Source of the DNA: Populus alba
Lineage: Eukaryota > Streptophyta > Magnoliopsida > Malpighiales > Salicaceae
DNA: 64,000 bases
NCBI RefSeq assembly: GCF_005239225.2
Contig: NC_133297.1
Span: forward strand, 8,130,392 to 8,194,391
Direction of reading: 5' to 3'
Below the pieces are notes generated by a model. The model was not told where the DNA came from. It was given only the letters and a program-made list of their open reading frames with translations, and searched no databases. Position 1 is the stretch's first letter. Every line of letters starts with the position of its first letter. Positions 1 through 12,636 of the stretch are shown one piece after another. The translations under genes and the position numbers were made by a program.

Positions 1-43
1 TTCATGTCCATTTTGCTTCTAATTAAGGTTCCTTCCTACTCAG

Positions 44-626
44 GCACACCTAGACTTGGTTATAGTCCCAGGTACGATATTCTTCTTCTTCTTCTTTTGG
101 CAAACCATTCTGTTTTTTTCTATATAGTTTTTTAAAATATCTGTTAGATATATAATTGTACTGCGAAATTTTTTTATATTCTACGAAATGAATATTGAAG
201 AAGATTAATTACCAAGGTAGATTATATATTATTATATATTCTTTTTCTATAATTATAACAATAAAAAATAACTAACCGATGTAAATTAATTATAATTTAT
301 TTAATAAATAATTTTTTAAAATAACTAACCAATGTAAAAAACATTTAACAAATGTAAACGAGAGTCTTATACATTTTGTATTGTTTTGTTCATTGTGAAC
401 CAAGCAATACACAAATATATTTACTATATCTTGTAAATCGTGTATTTACGCAGTTAAGTTTCCTTACGGTATATAAAACGGTGGTCCAGACATGACAAGC
501 TCCTTCGTACCTCCATCTAAGAGCATAGCGCCTCCCTTCAAACTAGACCATCCGCCCAAGGAGGTGACAAAACTTTATGCATTAAATTTTAGCAGAGTCA
601 AAAGAGCACATCAGACACCAGCGCAG
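44..626 (+). CDS. Partial gene at left edge: two exon-like segments, product not recognised
   Basis: Two segments look like coding exons of a plus-strand gene whose start lies outside the window. The first, 44-71 (28 nt), is preceded by a pyrimidine-rich tract ending CAG and followed by GTACGATA. The second, 490-626, is preceded by CCAG and followed by GTAAAACC. Joined, they keep one frame open for 55 codons (starting AHLDLVIVPDMTSS, later KLDHPPKEVTKLYALNF). That is unusual in such AT-rich DNA, and the composition is far more GC-balanced than the intron between them. A later acceptor near 765 could add a short terminal exon reading TWTVRCIIYLQFRS then stop, but this is weak. I do not recognise the family. 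The joined frame and splice signals are visible in the sequence; that the gene is real is inferred. Confidence 0.35.
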
Positions 627-639
627 GTAAAACCATGCT

Positions 640-1890
640 AAAGAACTGTCTAATATAATAATATTTGAGTTTTCTTGCGTAACTGGACACGGTGTTGGGA
701 TCTTCAAGAGAACTATTATCCAACTCCTTTTTCTTTTTTATGAGCTTGTACCGTCAGCCCGCCAGACCTGGACTGTGCGTTGCATCATCTACCTGCAGTT
801 CCGCAGTTGAAGAGACTCGTGTCCAGGTAGAGCACGACAAGAATATGCTTGCCGCAGAGGTGATTCATTTTATAATTGCAGCAGTTCATTTTATAACTTT
901 GAAATGAGCAGAAGTCGATTTCTCATTTCCCAATTTCTGCTCAATGCCACGAACTACTTTCTTCCTCTAAAATGGATTCAACTCCATTTGCAGATTATGG
1001 AATGAGGCTGCGCATGGGAGAGGGCTGTTCCTGTTGTGCAGCCCTAAACTTGTTAGGCCTCCAGTTGAACGTCAGAAATAGATTTTTCTCATGTAGATAT
1101 TTTTTAAAGTTTTTAAAAATATATCAAAATAATAATTTTTTATTTTTAAAAGCAGTATATCATAATAATATAAAACACTAAATAAATATTAATTTAAAAT
1201 AAAAAATAAAAAAAATAAATATTTTTAAAAATGCTTTTAATACACAAAAATAGGACACCTTAACATTCGACTAATCAAACCCGAGGCAATTTGCCAAAAT
1301 GAACGCCTGTTACCCCAAGCTTCAATGGTGTTCATTAAAACCACCCCCAACAAAATTCTATATTATAGCCATTTTAAAAGAGGGCATCCATGCGCAGCCC
1401 TTTGTTGTCACAAGACTCATAACAATGTGCCTGCACTTGATGAGCACGGGGCAAAAACTAAGGCCAACATCATCCTTGTGGCGTTTCATTAACATTTTTT
1501 GATGATTTATCCAAAGGGCAGAAAATGAAATGATCCAGACTTGACCTAACGCCAATCAGGAATTTCAAGAAACGGAACACTACAGGAACCTGGCACCTAG
1601 GATCTGAAAAGGTGGCTTGCTGGGTACCATAAAACAATGCCAACAAATAAAACAACAATTAACTGTCAACTGTCTCCTACCACATCAAAGTCCCAATACT
1701 TCAGGCCTATTCTAACATCCTTCTACTTCCAATTTTTTGTTTCTTTTTTCTTTTTTAAAATTCTGGGGAGTTGTGGGGTGGAACAAGAGGGAATAGGTGA
1801 TAGCTCTATTATTTGTTCTGCAGAACAAGTCATCCAACTACAATGATTCTCAATCCCCTGAAAAAACTACAACACATCAATACACCTCCA
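640..1890. other. Spacer between edge gene and LIF2-like gene
   Basis: No convincing gene. The stretch 1090-1235 is an AT-rich degenerate repeat of the family described at 14426-14565. The part nearest 1892 (about 1500-1890) is more mixed in composition and probably includes the 3' UTR of the minus-strand RRM gene, but I could not place its poly(A) site with confidence. Confidence 0.4.
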
Positions 1891-1891
1891 A

Positions 1892-4800
1892 CTAATAAGG
1901 CCGGTACCTTCTTCCCCGATTGCCATCATCGCTGCTATTACCAGCTCGCCCAGGCCCACTTGGACCATTGTTCCGATCAACTCTTCGAGGCCGAGGCTGT
2001 GGCATCTGTACTCCGGGCTGCTGACTGCAGAATACCACAACAGCAAACCAATGGTTGGAAATCCATCTTAAATCTATCTTGCTTGCAAAATAAAGTAACA
2101 GCAAGGAAAAAGTAACTCACAGGACATAGCCAATTCGACCATCTGGTAAAACCATTGGCACCATATGCATCCCTGCTGGCATGGGACCTCTACCATATAT
2201 TACTGGCTGTTTGCAATGCAAATGCAAGTACATAGATTAAGTTTGATTCTACAGAAACTGAATCGAAAGTCAGAATGACCAAGATACCTGTTGAAAACTG
2301 GAAGCAACACCAAATCCAGTTCCCAAAGAGCCATATGGATTACCAGCAAATCCACTATATGCAGGAAGGGGAACAGGGTTTGGATGAACCCCAGCATTGT
2401 AAGGATAGGCAGCATCAGGTTTTTTATCAGCCTGAGGCTTAGCAAGGACAACTTCCAACACCTGACCTGCAGTTAAATTCATTGAACATGTTATTTGTGG
2501 AAGCACATCCTATTTAACCAAAGTACTCATTTGCATCACTAAATTTTAAGCACCTAAAAACACTATCATGCTGTAAGATTGATACATACATTAACCTCTT
2601 CATATTGATTACATAGACTTGCCACGAAGGCATCCTGCTTTATTTATCACGAGATTTAAATAGGGATAAATAGTACCAGGATCTAGACAAGCAAGCCTGA
2701 AGAAGAACAACCTTCCTTTTAGAGAGAGGGGGAGAAGGCACAATTCTATTCCTCTATCCATTTAGCGTCTCGGACAGACTCAGACTTCCATCAAGAGGAA
2801 CTGTAAAATATTTTAAATGCCAATCTAAAATGACACATCTGGAATGAGAACAGAACTCAGTGATGTCCAACTCCAAGTGAATCCCCAAACAACACTTCTA
2901 ATCCTGTTAATTTACAACATAGGCACATTTTTAAAATCTGCAATAAAGATAAGATGCCAGAACCTCACCTATCATCATCCAGGGAAAGAATTGTATCATC
3001 TGTAAAATCCTATGACTCCAAACATAACATTCTCAATAAACCTCTTTGTAATTAATCTCCCTACTGTGGACAACCACTACTATTATAATTAAGACAAGGG
3101 ACAAAAGGGTATAATGAACACCACTTGAACCTGAAAAACAAGAATTGTGATCCCACAATTACTGGGGGGGGGGGGGATCCTCTCATGCACTTTCTCCATT
3201 TGACTCCAAAACCCTTCAAAAAAATTCTAATTCATAACCCCAAAAATGTGCAGATTTTGCACCCTTGACACTATGAGGTGCCTCTTAACAATCTTCTTAC
3301 ACATTCTTATACATGCTCATCACCAACTGAGAAGAAGTAAATGATGCTCATGTTTTACTCAACTACCATATGGTTTGAAACTAACACTTAGCAACCCCTC
3401 CTCCAAAGTTAATTTATGGAATTACTTCTACTTCGAGCTCAACAGCCAGAGAGAATTTTTATTATGCTTTTTTTTAGAAAAACCATCCATATATAATGTG
3501 ACTAAAAAAGATAAGAAAGCAAACCAATGAAACAAGTGTCATGATGCAAGATGCAAGGTGGAGTAATTGAAATGGCCTAACCCAAGGGTAAGTTATAATT
3601 TCTCTTGAAAAGAAATGATCTTATCAACCATGACATAAGCCATAAGATAGCTATGATATCTACTAATTCTTTTTTTTTTTATTTTTCGAAAAAAATAAAA
3701 ATAAACAACAGTAGCGCTTTATTGCAAACTGAGATGAATACTGGAACATACAGGCTTAAGGGCATGACCCAATGCAAATATATTTGACATTTAACTTTTA
3801 AGTTATACAACCTGCTATTCAATGTATGTCCCTGATATATAACACTCAATGGCTGTGTTAGCATAGTCTAAATTAATTCACTCAGAGCTGACACACCATC
3901 CATAGGCATTCACATAGATTGGAGTGAAAATTACCATCAATTTCATACTTCTCTGCATCTCTGACCGCCTTCAATGCGCTTGACCTTTCAGCATAGTGAA
4001 TGAACCCAAAATCTCGTTTTCCAGCTTTGCCAGGTGGCATGACAACTTTTGTCACATCCCCATGGCGCTGGAATAGTCCCTTCAGCTGCTCAGTAGATGT
4101 GTTCTCAGGTATGTTTTTCACATACAGAGCCTTAACCTGGGAATTCAAAACATATACATATTGTAAGTGTAACAGATTAAGTTATTGCATGCACAGGAAA
4201 GGCAGCAAAAGAGAAAAATTCTCTTCCAGAGATAAAGATCAAGACTTATTTACTCTAGCTAAATAGCAACAATCAAATTGTCTCTCAGTTCTTGCCAATT
4301 TAAAGTGGTACCAGATACGCCTACAGGGTCTAATTTGGCAGTGAAACTTAAGAAGATAATTGAATACTAAGAACAGTCAAATAAAAGATATTGGTATGCC
4401 ATTAAACACAATTTATTAGAAGCTTCCACCAAGTACTCTATGAGAGAAGATACTTGGGCATTATGCAAACATAAAGAGAGTGACAGAGTCACTGTTAAAA
4501 TTGCTGAACAAGGAGTTTAACAGGCGAATAAGAGTGTCACCATTGAACAGTCCACTTATTCTCAGAACACTAGCATTACAACACATGTTGAGAATGCAAT
4601 ATCACTGTAGCCAGGATGAATTTGAAAAGGCAAAGCATTAAGTTAATAGCCTATGCAAATCAACACCTAAAGAATTGACCAAATCCAAATTTGCATTCAT
4701 AAGTTACTTGCTGACCTATCCAAAATAGAAGTTCTCTTATTAGTTGCAATATTTTAGGCTATATGCTCAAGAAGAACAGACTGAGCACCAGGAGAGTCAA

Positions 4801-6532
4801 TTGATTCACAGCTCAATATTGTATTTCTTGCAGATTTAAATATAAAATTTTGATAGAGTAAGCTCAACTGTTACTATTGACATGAAATGCTAACATATTT
4901 AACTTCTCTTTAACTTTTTTCCATCAACTATTGATTGATCTTATAGACTCAACATCAATAATTTTCATTAGCAAAGAGATCCCTTACCTTCCTTCAGCAA
5001 GTTAGGTATAAAAAGATCTATTTTATGGAGAAAAAAAAAAAACAAGAAACAGCTAATACAGGACAGGAGGATAAAGCATCTTCCAAATGTTAAAAAGCAA
5101 GGTAAGCATGAGTGGACTCTTGCATACAAGTTTCAGGAGATCCTATTACCCTTATTTGTCTTTCCCTTTTGAGAGATTGATGCATTGCATACAAGTTTCA
5201 GGAGTTCCTATTATTCTCACTTGTCTTACACTTTTGAGAGATTGATGTATAGTGCACTTAAAACATGAAAAAGATAGTACTTACAGCTGATGGTAAGGAC
5301 ATGACAAGGACTCTGATGAATTACTTAACTATAGGCATTTTAATACACAAAAGATAAAAATCTTGACAATTTTTAAACATCTAAAGTCTCAGCTTCTTCC
5401 AACTACTTCTGGCATTTACCTGGGAAGAAGCAGCAGAATGATCAGGAGGTGTGCCCTTTGGATCAGCCCAGCTGACAGTTGGGGTATGGCCATCAAGCTT
5501 AAAATTGGCATTTAACATTTTCTGCCTTGAATAATCAGCACAGGCATTATTGTAGTACAATATAAAAGCAAAACCACGATTACGAGTAGGAGTTTGAGGA
5601 TCCTGAAATTAAGAGGAAAATAGCATTAGCAAAGTAAGCAGTCACTATCTAATTGAGAGGTGAGAGAACTTTTCAATTCCAAATTCTACCTTTATAAGCT
5701 CGATAACTTCCACCCCAGGACCGACCTCCTCGATTATCTTTCTAAATTCATCCTCCGTCAAGTTCTTCGGAACATTACCAATAAACAGTCTATTTTTAGT
5801 TTCGGATATTGAACACCTTAAGGTTTTTCCCTGCAGGTTATGCTACAAAGTTAGTTAAAATTATAAAAAAAATTCACAAAAAACTCGCGAGTGATTAAAT
5901 TGCTGCACCAAATCATAAGTACCTTGTAGTCTTTACTATGAAGCTCTTCAATGGCCTTTCGAGCAACCTCTTTTGATTTGAAAGCTACAAAAGCAAAACC
6001 CTTGCTTTCACCAGAGTCTTTATCTTTCATTAGCCTTATCTGAAACATGCCAAAACAAAAACCAAATGAACAATGCCAAAAAGAAAAGAAACGCCAATAT
6101 ATCTCATGTACAAATCAACAAAATCATGACCTCAAAAATTTCGCCTATTGGTTCACAAAGATCCCTCAATTCATCTTCAATCACATCCCTGGGAAGACCA
6201 CCGATGAAAACTTCAGAACCATGGGGAGGAAGAGCAAGAAGTTGAGCATGCTTCTCTTTTTCCTCTTCGTTAACAGAAGCAGTGGGCTTTTGTTCGTCTT
6301 CTGCAGGTTCAGTGGTGGCAACGATTCTATCTGCCTCTGGAGATTGATCTTTCTGACTGCCCTCAGTTTTTGAGTCCTCATACTCCTCTTCAACATTTTC
6401 TTCAGCATGTGGATCACCAGCATCATCTTCTCCATCCTCATCTAGTTGATCTTCAACATCATCATCTATCTCTTCCATATAATTGTCTTCTTCAAGATCC
6501 ACTCGTTCCTCAATTTCTGTGCCCTCTGCCAT
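1892..6532 (-). CDS. LIF2: hnRNP Q / LIF2-like RNA-binding protein, three RRMs
   Basis: Eight coding exons, all GT-AG: 6532-6131, 6039-5923, 5830-5690, 5602-5420, 4136-3935, 2466-2288, 2206-2121, 2024-1892. They join without a break to 480 aa. Residues 1-105 are strongly acidic (runs of Glu and Asp). RRM1 spans about 106-182 (RNP2 VFIGGL, RNP1 KGFAFVAF), RRM2 about 186-266 (LFIGNV, RGFAFILY) and RRM3 about 284-360 (LYVKNI, RDFGFIHY). The tail is rich in Gly, Pro and Arg and ends RGRRYRPY. Order, acidic N-terminus and length match the plant hnRNP Q family, whose Arabidopsis member LIF2 is a nuclear RNA-binding protein that interacts with the Polycomb protein LHP1 and affects flowering and defence genes. 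The ATG at 6532 is the first in the exon and sits before the acidic region expected for the family. A LIF2-LIKE paralogue is an equally possible name. Confidence 0.93.
3164..3176. repeat. Poly-G tract of 13 nt in an intron
   Basis: Thirteen consecutive G residues inside the intron between coding exons 5 and 6 of the RRM gene. Homopolymers of this length are unstable and often miscounted in assemblies. Confidence 0.9.
5121..5250. repeat. 65-bp tandem duplication in an intron of the LIF2-like gene
   Basis: Two adjacent 65-bp units, 5121-5185 and 5186-5250, both begin TGCATACAAGTTTCAGGAG and share GAGAGATTGATG near the end, with a handful of differences. They lie in the 1.28-kb intron between coding exons 4 and 5. 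Confidence 0.9.
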
Positions 6533-6788
6533 GACTTTTCACACACCAGGTCTTATGATCCAACAACTGCAGTTAAATTGCCCCTAAATTAACTGCAAGT
6601 TTAAGTAATGATCATGGAAAATGTGTGGAACCTGCAAGAATGTGCATAATGCACAACTATTGATATGGGCGGGTTCCAGAGGAGAAGTAAGGTGAGATTG
6701 ACAAGCAGAGTTGAAAAACCCTCCATGTCCAGATTAGAGCTGGGAAGCTACAGAAATGTAGGGCCAAAACGACTTGCAATAAAAAAAA

Positions 6789-6920
6789 TGTTATAGTATT
6801 TGTGGTCTGTGGAGCATGTTTTAACATTTGTGGAGTAGTTATAGCATTTTCTGGAGTATGTTACAGCATTTGTGGAGTATGTTATAGTATTTGTGGAGTA
6901 TGTTATAGTATTTTGTGGAG
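6789..6920. repeat. About 22-bp minisatellite in the leader intron
   Basis: About six imperfect units of 21-22 bp, with core GTTATAGTATTTGTGGAGTA, run head to tail. The units differ by point changes (TAGTATT, AACATT, TAGCATT, CAGCATT). They sit inside the predicted 5' UTR intron of the RRM gene. Confidence 0.9.
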
Positions 6921-7888
6921 TTTCTATCATGGACAGAACAACTATAGTTCTCCAAAGATGAAAGGAAAATGAAATAAAAAACCTAATTGTCCTTTGCATT
7001 CGATCCTGACAAAGACAAAAACAGGAACAGAAAAACCACTCAGATTCCATAGGTAGTATAGCGTTACTTGGCTGAATTAAGTTAAAATCTGCATTTCTCT
7101 TGCTCATTATTATTCTCTTTTATTTATTAAAAGAAAAGAAGAGCTTGATAGCTGCAAAAATGCATAAAGTTGAACTACAAGTATAATATCTTTCTACGGA
7201 ATAAGCTTTCATCAGAAACTGTTTACTCCCAATCAAAGTACTGGTCCAAGATTTTGAATCTAAACGCAATATGTATATAAAAAAAAAACGTTATCAAACA
7301 CAACAAATAATCAAACTTTTAAATCAATAAGCAGATATACGAGGTCTTATTCTATCTCTAATTGGTCGACATTTCTAGGGCGATTCAAGAAAATTCACAC
7401 AGAAAAATATAAACAGACTTCAAAAATCCTACTCTAATTACAACAAAAAAAAACCCCAGAACAGCCAGAAACTAAACATAAAAGGCAAGATTTAGAATGA
7501 CAACGAGGAATAGCAATCAAACCCTAAACCCTACTTACTTGGTACAAATCTACAAATAGACTGGCCTAAATCAGCATAACAAAACCCTAAATTGAAAAAA
7601 CATGGGTAGCAGATTCCAAATCAACAAGCTAAAAAATCATTTCAAGATAAAAAAACCGTCAAATTTGAGCAAAGCGTTATATACAGGAAACAAACTTTGA
7701 GGCAGAGAGAGCAATAAAGGAGAGAAAGAAGACTAGACAGAAGGAAAAAGGAAGAATTAGCAGCTTACCAGTGACCTCTTTTTTTCTTTTCTTTTTTTAA
7801 GCTTTTGTGGTTTTTCTGTTCTGTGCGACTTTTCTTTCTGCTTAATTTCTTCTTCGCAGCTGTTATCCGAAAAACTAAAATGAGATTG

Positions 7889-7890
<2 letters not shown>

Positions 7891-7917
<27 letters not shown>
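7891..7917. repeat. (TC)n microsatellite in the 5' UTR region
   Basis: An uninterrupted TC run of about 27 nt; on the gene strand this reads GA. Such tracts are frequent in plant 5' UTRs and core promoters. Confidence 0.95.
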
Positions 7918-7923
<6 letters not shown>

Positions 7924-7930
7924 TCCAGAA

Positions 7931-10399
7931 GACCCTAATTCGGAAACTGCCTTTTGATCTGGTGTGGCGGAGGAAATTATAATAATAGTGCACTGCTTCG
8001 CATTTCACGACACGACATCTTGGTTCGATGTCAGCAGGATCTCCCTTCTCTAAATGACAATAACACCCTCCGCATATTGTGCTGCGCGTGACTGGGAGTG
8101 CTGGTAGTTCAAAGCTTTTTTTAGAGAGAAAACGATAGCTTACAAAACGAATTTAAACACGCACCTCTGGTTCCCGTTTCATGCGTACTTTTATATTAGT
8201 TAATTTTTTCTTTTTTGTGTTTATTTTTCATGAATCATATGAAAGAGTATTCCCTTAGCTATTGTGTACTCGAATTTACCACAGCAAGAATAACATTCTG
8301 TGCAATTGCGAGATATTTGAACATTTATAATAAATTATCTCCTCGAGTTTTGTTAAGAACATGCTATTAGTTATTTCTATCCAAAATTATAAAAATGAGG
8401 GTCTTTATATGAATTTTTCTTATTTAAATTTTTTTTAATTGTTTGATGTGTTAATATATATGATTTTAAATGTGCTTTTGAATGTAAAGAAATTTTGAAT
8501 TGTAAATCGAAATGATTATATATGTATCTAATTATATAAATAGATATTTAATTTGATAACATGTATCATTTACTAGTTTTGTTTAACAATTTTATTTCTT
8601 AAAATATTTTTTTTATTTAATCAAATGATTATTTGTGTCAATAAAAAAAATATTAATAAAATCAAATTAAATAAATTATAAAGTCCAACTATAAAATAAT
8701 TTAATATTGAATAACAAAACTAGAAAAAAAATATTTTTTTAAAAAATCATCTAATATTTTTGGATAAACCCATGTTAACTCACCAATTATGTACCATTCC
8801 TTCTTTCTTAGATCAAGTTAATACATAAATAAACAAGTCATGGTCCATTTAAAACCAAGGTAAATTTTTTTATTTTTCTTTACGTACACATTTCAAAATA
8901 TTTATATGAACACTACTGAAATCTCAACACAATTTTTTATGATAAACACTTATATATTTTTAAAATAATTTTTCAAATCATGAATCCAATTATCTTGGAT
9001 CACACCACATCATTATTTCAAAATTAATTTCATATATTCTGTCAAGTATGACACCTTCTTTTAGCACTAAAAATAATTACAAATGGAATAAATATAACAA
9101 TATCCAAATCTTAATAAAATCATAAATATTAACAAATTGAATAACTTTTACAGGTGCAGCAAATTAAAAACATTTAGATCATGTGTTATAAATTCATAAT
9201 CTATTTATTTGCAAATTCAAAAGATATAAGATGCTCCAATATTCATAATCACTATTTATAGCTATAAAGAAAAAAAAAACAGTATCAAGTTATTACTTCT
9301 AACATGTCAAAACTAAACTTGAAACAAACAAACAGCATTATAATATAATCAATTATTATCACAGTCATTAAAAGATATTCAACATAAAATCAATAATTCT
9401 TAGATTTTTTATTTTTTAATCAATCATTTTTATATTTAAATTAATTAATTAATTAATTCAATCATTATTCTTATGATCAATCCAGTTCCAATATTTTTTT
9501 ATAAATATCTAAACTCCAGTTATCCCTTTCAAACCTGAATCCATCTTTCTATTTCATTATTTACTTCACCTTTATTAATCTAAGTGGCATGATTTTCATG
9601 CTATGATTTCTATTAGTTTATATCAATCTAAGTGTGCAGTTGTACAATTTTTAGATAATTTAAATCAGTTGTTTAGAACTATCTTGACAAATCTTTAATT
9701 TATTATAATAATCCTAATATATAACTCAGATGCAAATCATATAAGCCTTAGTTTTATTATTTATTATTGTTTTAAAATAATTGTTAATTTCATATCTTAT
9801 GTTTCATAAACAATCCCTGAGACATGTCATATTAATAAAAAAGAGGAAATTTAATAAGAAAAGAAGAAAATATGATATAAAATTATTTAATTTCAATTGA
9901 ATTTAAATTATTACTTATTATTATTATGTAATAAAATAAAATTAAGAGCTTATTTCTGTATATATCTTTACTTTTTTATTTAATTTTTTGTTGATGTATA
10001 TAATTTTTACTTTATTTTATTAAATAGATTTATAATTAATTTTTTTATACTAAAAATTACACTGATAATGCACGCACATATATATATATATATTTTTTTT
10101 TCCCTATGTTAAAAAAACTTCTGATTCAAAGTGGTGGGAGTCCATTGACAACAAAAAAAAAGGTAAAGAATTTTCTTGAAACAAGTTCCAACTAGGAGGC
10201 CTTAACAAATTCGCCTCAGCAATACATTACAACTTCAAACAAATAAAACTATCAAAAACTGAAATGCTATCAAAAAGAAAGAAAAATCCAAATTCCAACC
10301 TCCAGATATCACAAACTCTGCAGTATATCCCAACTACTTCTGAGTCACAAAAACCTGAACATTTTCACTCTAAGCTAGCCCACCAACTGCATTATTAAA
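7931..10399. other. Intergenic region between the RRM and IQD genes
   Basis: From 7931 to about 8200 this should hold the promoter of the minus-strand RRM gene. From about 8300 to 10100 it is very AT-rich with no open frame of note. From 10100 to 10399 it is likely the 3' UTR of the IQD gene. No tRNA, SINE or coding fragment was recognised. Confidence 0.5.
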
Positions 10400-12636
10400 T
10401 TATCTCAACCACCTTCTCTGGTCGCTCGTTGAAGAAGGGGAAACCTCACCACCAAAGGTATCAGTGCAGCAAGAAGAATAGTTTGATTGTTGTTCTAATC
10501 CACCAAAATGTGAACCACCTACACTTTTAAAGCTGGGACTCCTGAAACCATGCCCGTAACCAACACCACCACAACCCATCCCGACACCGTAAGGGTCGGG
10601 AACTGGATACAAGAGCCGTTTTCTTGCAGACCCAGCCCTGTCTCGCTCTGGTGTTGATGGTCTTTGCCTTGGCGCACTCTGTGATCTCAATCTAGCCTTG
10701 GCAGACTCAGTTGTAGCCATGTAATTTGGCAATGTAGCATTAGCATTTCCACTAACACTAGCAGCACCACCCCTGATTCCATGTTGATTCAGATTGCCAT
10801 TATAGAGGTAATTGGACCTTAAACTCGGTGTTCGAGAGGAATTACAGCTTCTATCTTCTCTAGCACATCGGGGACTCGCTGAACGAACCTGAAGAGGCCT
10901 AGTTCTTGACGGGGAGGGTGTGATAGGAGAGTGGTGGAGAGAAGCATTTTGATGGGCTCTATGGAGTGGAGGAGGAGCCGAGCGTGTAACACCGTTGTTT
11001 ATTGAATTGGATCTCTGGTGTTGGTGATATTGGTTTTGGTTCGTTCTTCCAAAATTAGGAGCTAAATACGAGCAAGGTTGGGAGGTTTCAATTTCTACAG
11101 TTTTGATGGGGTCTCTTTGATCAGTTGAGGCTCGTGCTCTGCTGCTATTGTCCCACGGCTTTGCAGGCATCCAATGATCAAGCCATTGTGATCTTTCTTG
11201 GAGCTCACCTTCATTGCCCATTGATGGGCTCCTACGGTTTCTCCATATCTTTGATACGGGTTTGATAAAATTGAATCAATTAGCTTATAAGATGAACTCC
11301 TAACACCACAAAAAAAAAAAAAAACAGGGCAGCAGAGAAATGTGCAAGAAATGAACCTGTTGAGAGAAAGCTTGAGATAAGGCCTTCTCACGCTTGAATG
11401 CAACGTCTTTCCTGCGTTGCAACATGGCCTTGACTTCCTCAATTGTGCGTGGCCGATCATCCCAATCATCTGCAATGCTACTGCCGTCTCTTGACTGTTA
11501 AAATTGATTCGATGCTGAACTACATTAGACTCTCAAAACTTTGAAGTATAAAATCAAGAGAGTCATTAATTAGTAGAAAATTTCTTTCATTGTTGCTACT
11601 GTTATTGCTTTGAATTAAGAATCAGCAAAGCATGACCAAATGAAATGCTAAGAAATGCTTTGAAAGAGTCTAACAAAGTACCATCGATTTTCTTTCTGAA
11701 ATTTCTTGAAGATATCGCGATTCAAACACGCTATTGGTGTCACTGAATGCAGATTCCCTGCTGCCTTCATGTGAAAGCCTCATGCGTTGGTCAAGTACTC
11801 GAGCCTGCACTCGAACCAGAGCTTGCATGCATCTCAGGGTCATCTTGGCCTGCTTTCTCACATTGTGTCCCCTCACTAAAGCTTGCAACTTCACTAGCCC
11901 TTTAAGCGCGCGAAGAGCCCGTCTTGCCTGCACACAAACCACAAATTAACACCTACAATCTCTCCTAATCATGATAAGAATTGATAATTCATGAATGATT
12001 CCTCAAGTATTTGCTATTCAAGAAAGAACAATTTTTTTTTAGCATCTACACTTATATACACAGTAGTTGGTTATCATTACCAGGTATCCTCTAAAAGCGG
12101 TTTGAATGACAATGGCAGCGGAACGTTCTCTAGGGTGATAAGAAGGCCTAGTGAGCCTAGCCACCTCCACGGCCGCCTGGGCAGTGGCTACAGCAGCTTC
12201 AGCTGCAGCTGCAGTGGCAACAACTACAGCAATTGCATGCCTTTCCTCAGCTGCTGCAGCTGCCGACACCTGGTCTGTCGGAGCACCTCCACCACCACCT
12301 GTGGAGGCCTTGACATTTCCTGCCTTTGATAGGATCTGTTGTGTCACTGTTTCTTGATTCGTAGGTTTCCTAAACAGCCATCTCCTCTTCTCTCTCTTCT
12401 GCTAGAAGAAAAGCCCTCAAAAGAGTCAGCCATTGTAACTCAAAAACAGGCGAGGAAACGAAAAAATATTGAGTTTTCAACAGATAACATAAAATGAGAT
12501 GCGAAAAGACCTTTTCTTCATCTTCTTCCTGGTCATGGCCTGTAGTCCCAGCAGTTCTCTTGTCATTTTCTTTATTTGGAGATCTAAAAGCCCTTTTCAC
12601 AACGGTCAACCATGAGCTACCTCCCTTCTTCCCCAT
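10400..12636 (-). CDS. IQD14: IQ67-domain calmodulin-binding protein (IQD14-like)
   Basis: Five exons: 12636-12511, 12398-12081, 11927-11682, 11494-11357, 11248-10400. All are phase 0 and join to 558 aa. The N-terminus is basic ([20 protein letters not shown]). Residues 43-130 are Ala-rich. The IQ67 domain spans about 131-197: first IQ motif [16 protein letters not shown], second [14 protein letters not shown], third [14 protein letters not shown]. The phase-0 intron splits the first IQ motif after GYL, a hallmark of the family. [12 protein letters not shown] segment and [16 protein letters not shown] follow, then a DUF4005-type tail (about 390-495) with [13 protein letters not shown] and PVPDP. 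IQD proteins bind calmodulin and act as scaffolds on microtubules, at the plasma membrane and in the nucleus. The assignment to the IQD13/14 subgroup rests on the WLD..W and SQP..Y motifs. An alternative acceptor three bases upstream would add one Gln to exon 2. Confidence 0.93.

Larger units (their letters stand above)
6533..7930 (-). promoter_or_regulatory. 5' UTR with a leader intron upstream of the LIF2-like gene
   Basis: Reading the minus strand, a donor-like GTAAGC lies at about 7770 and an acceptor (TTTAACTGCAG) ends at about 6570. This implies a leader intron of about 1.2 kb between a 5' UTR exon (about 7770-7930, containing a long CT/GA tract) and the coding start at 6532. Long first introns in the leader are common for plant RNA-binding protein genes. 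A minisatellite lies inside the intron. The transcription start is not determined; the exon limits are inferred. Confidence 0.55.

Noticed and set aside
12039..12357. Long ORFs on the plus strand opposite IQD exon 2
   Set aside because: Antisense shadows of the Ala-rich coding exon; no independent signals.
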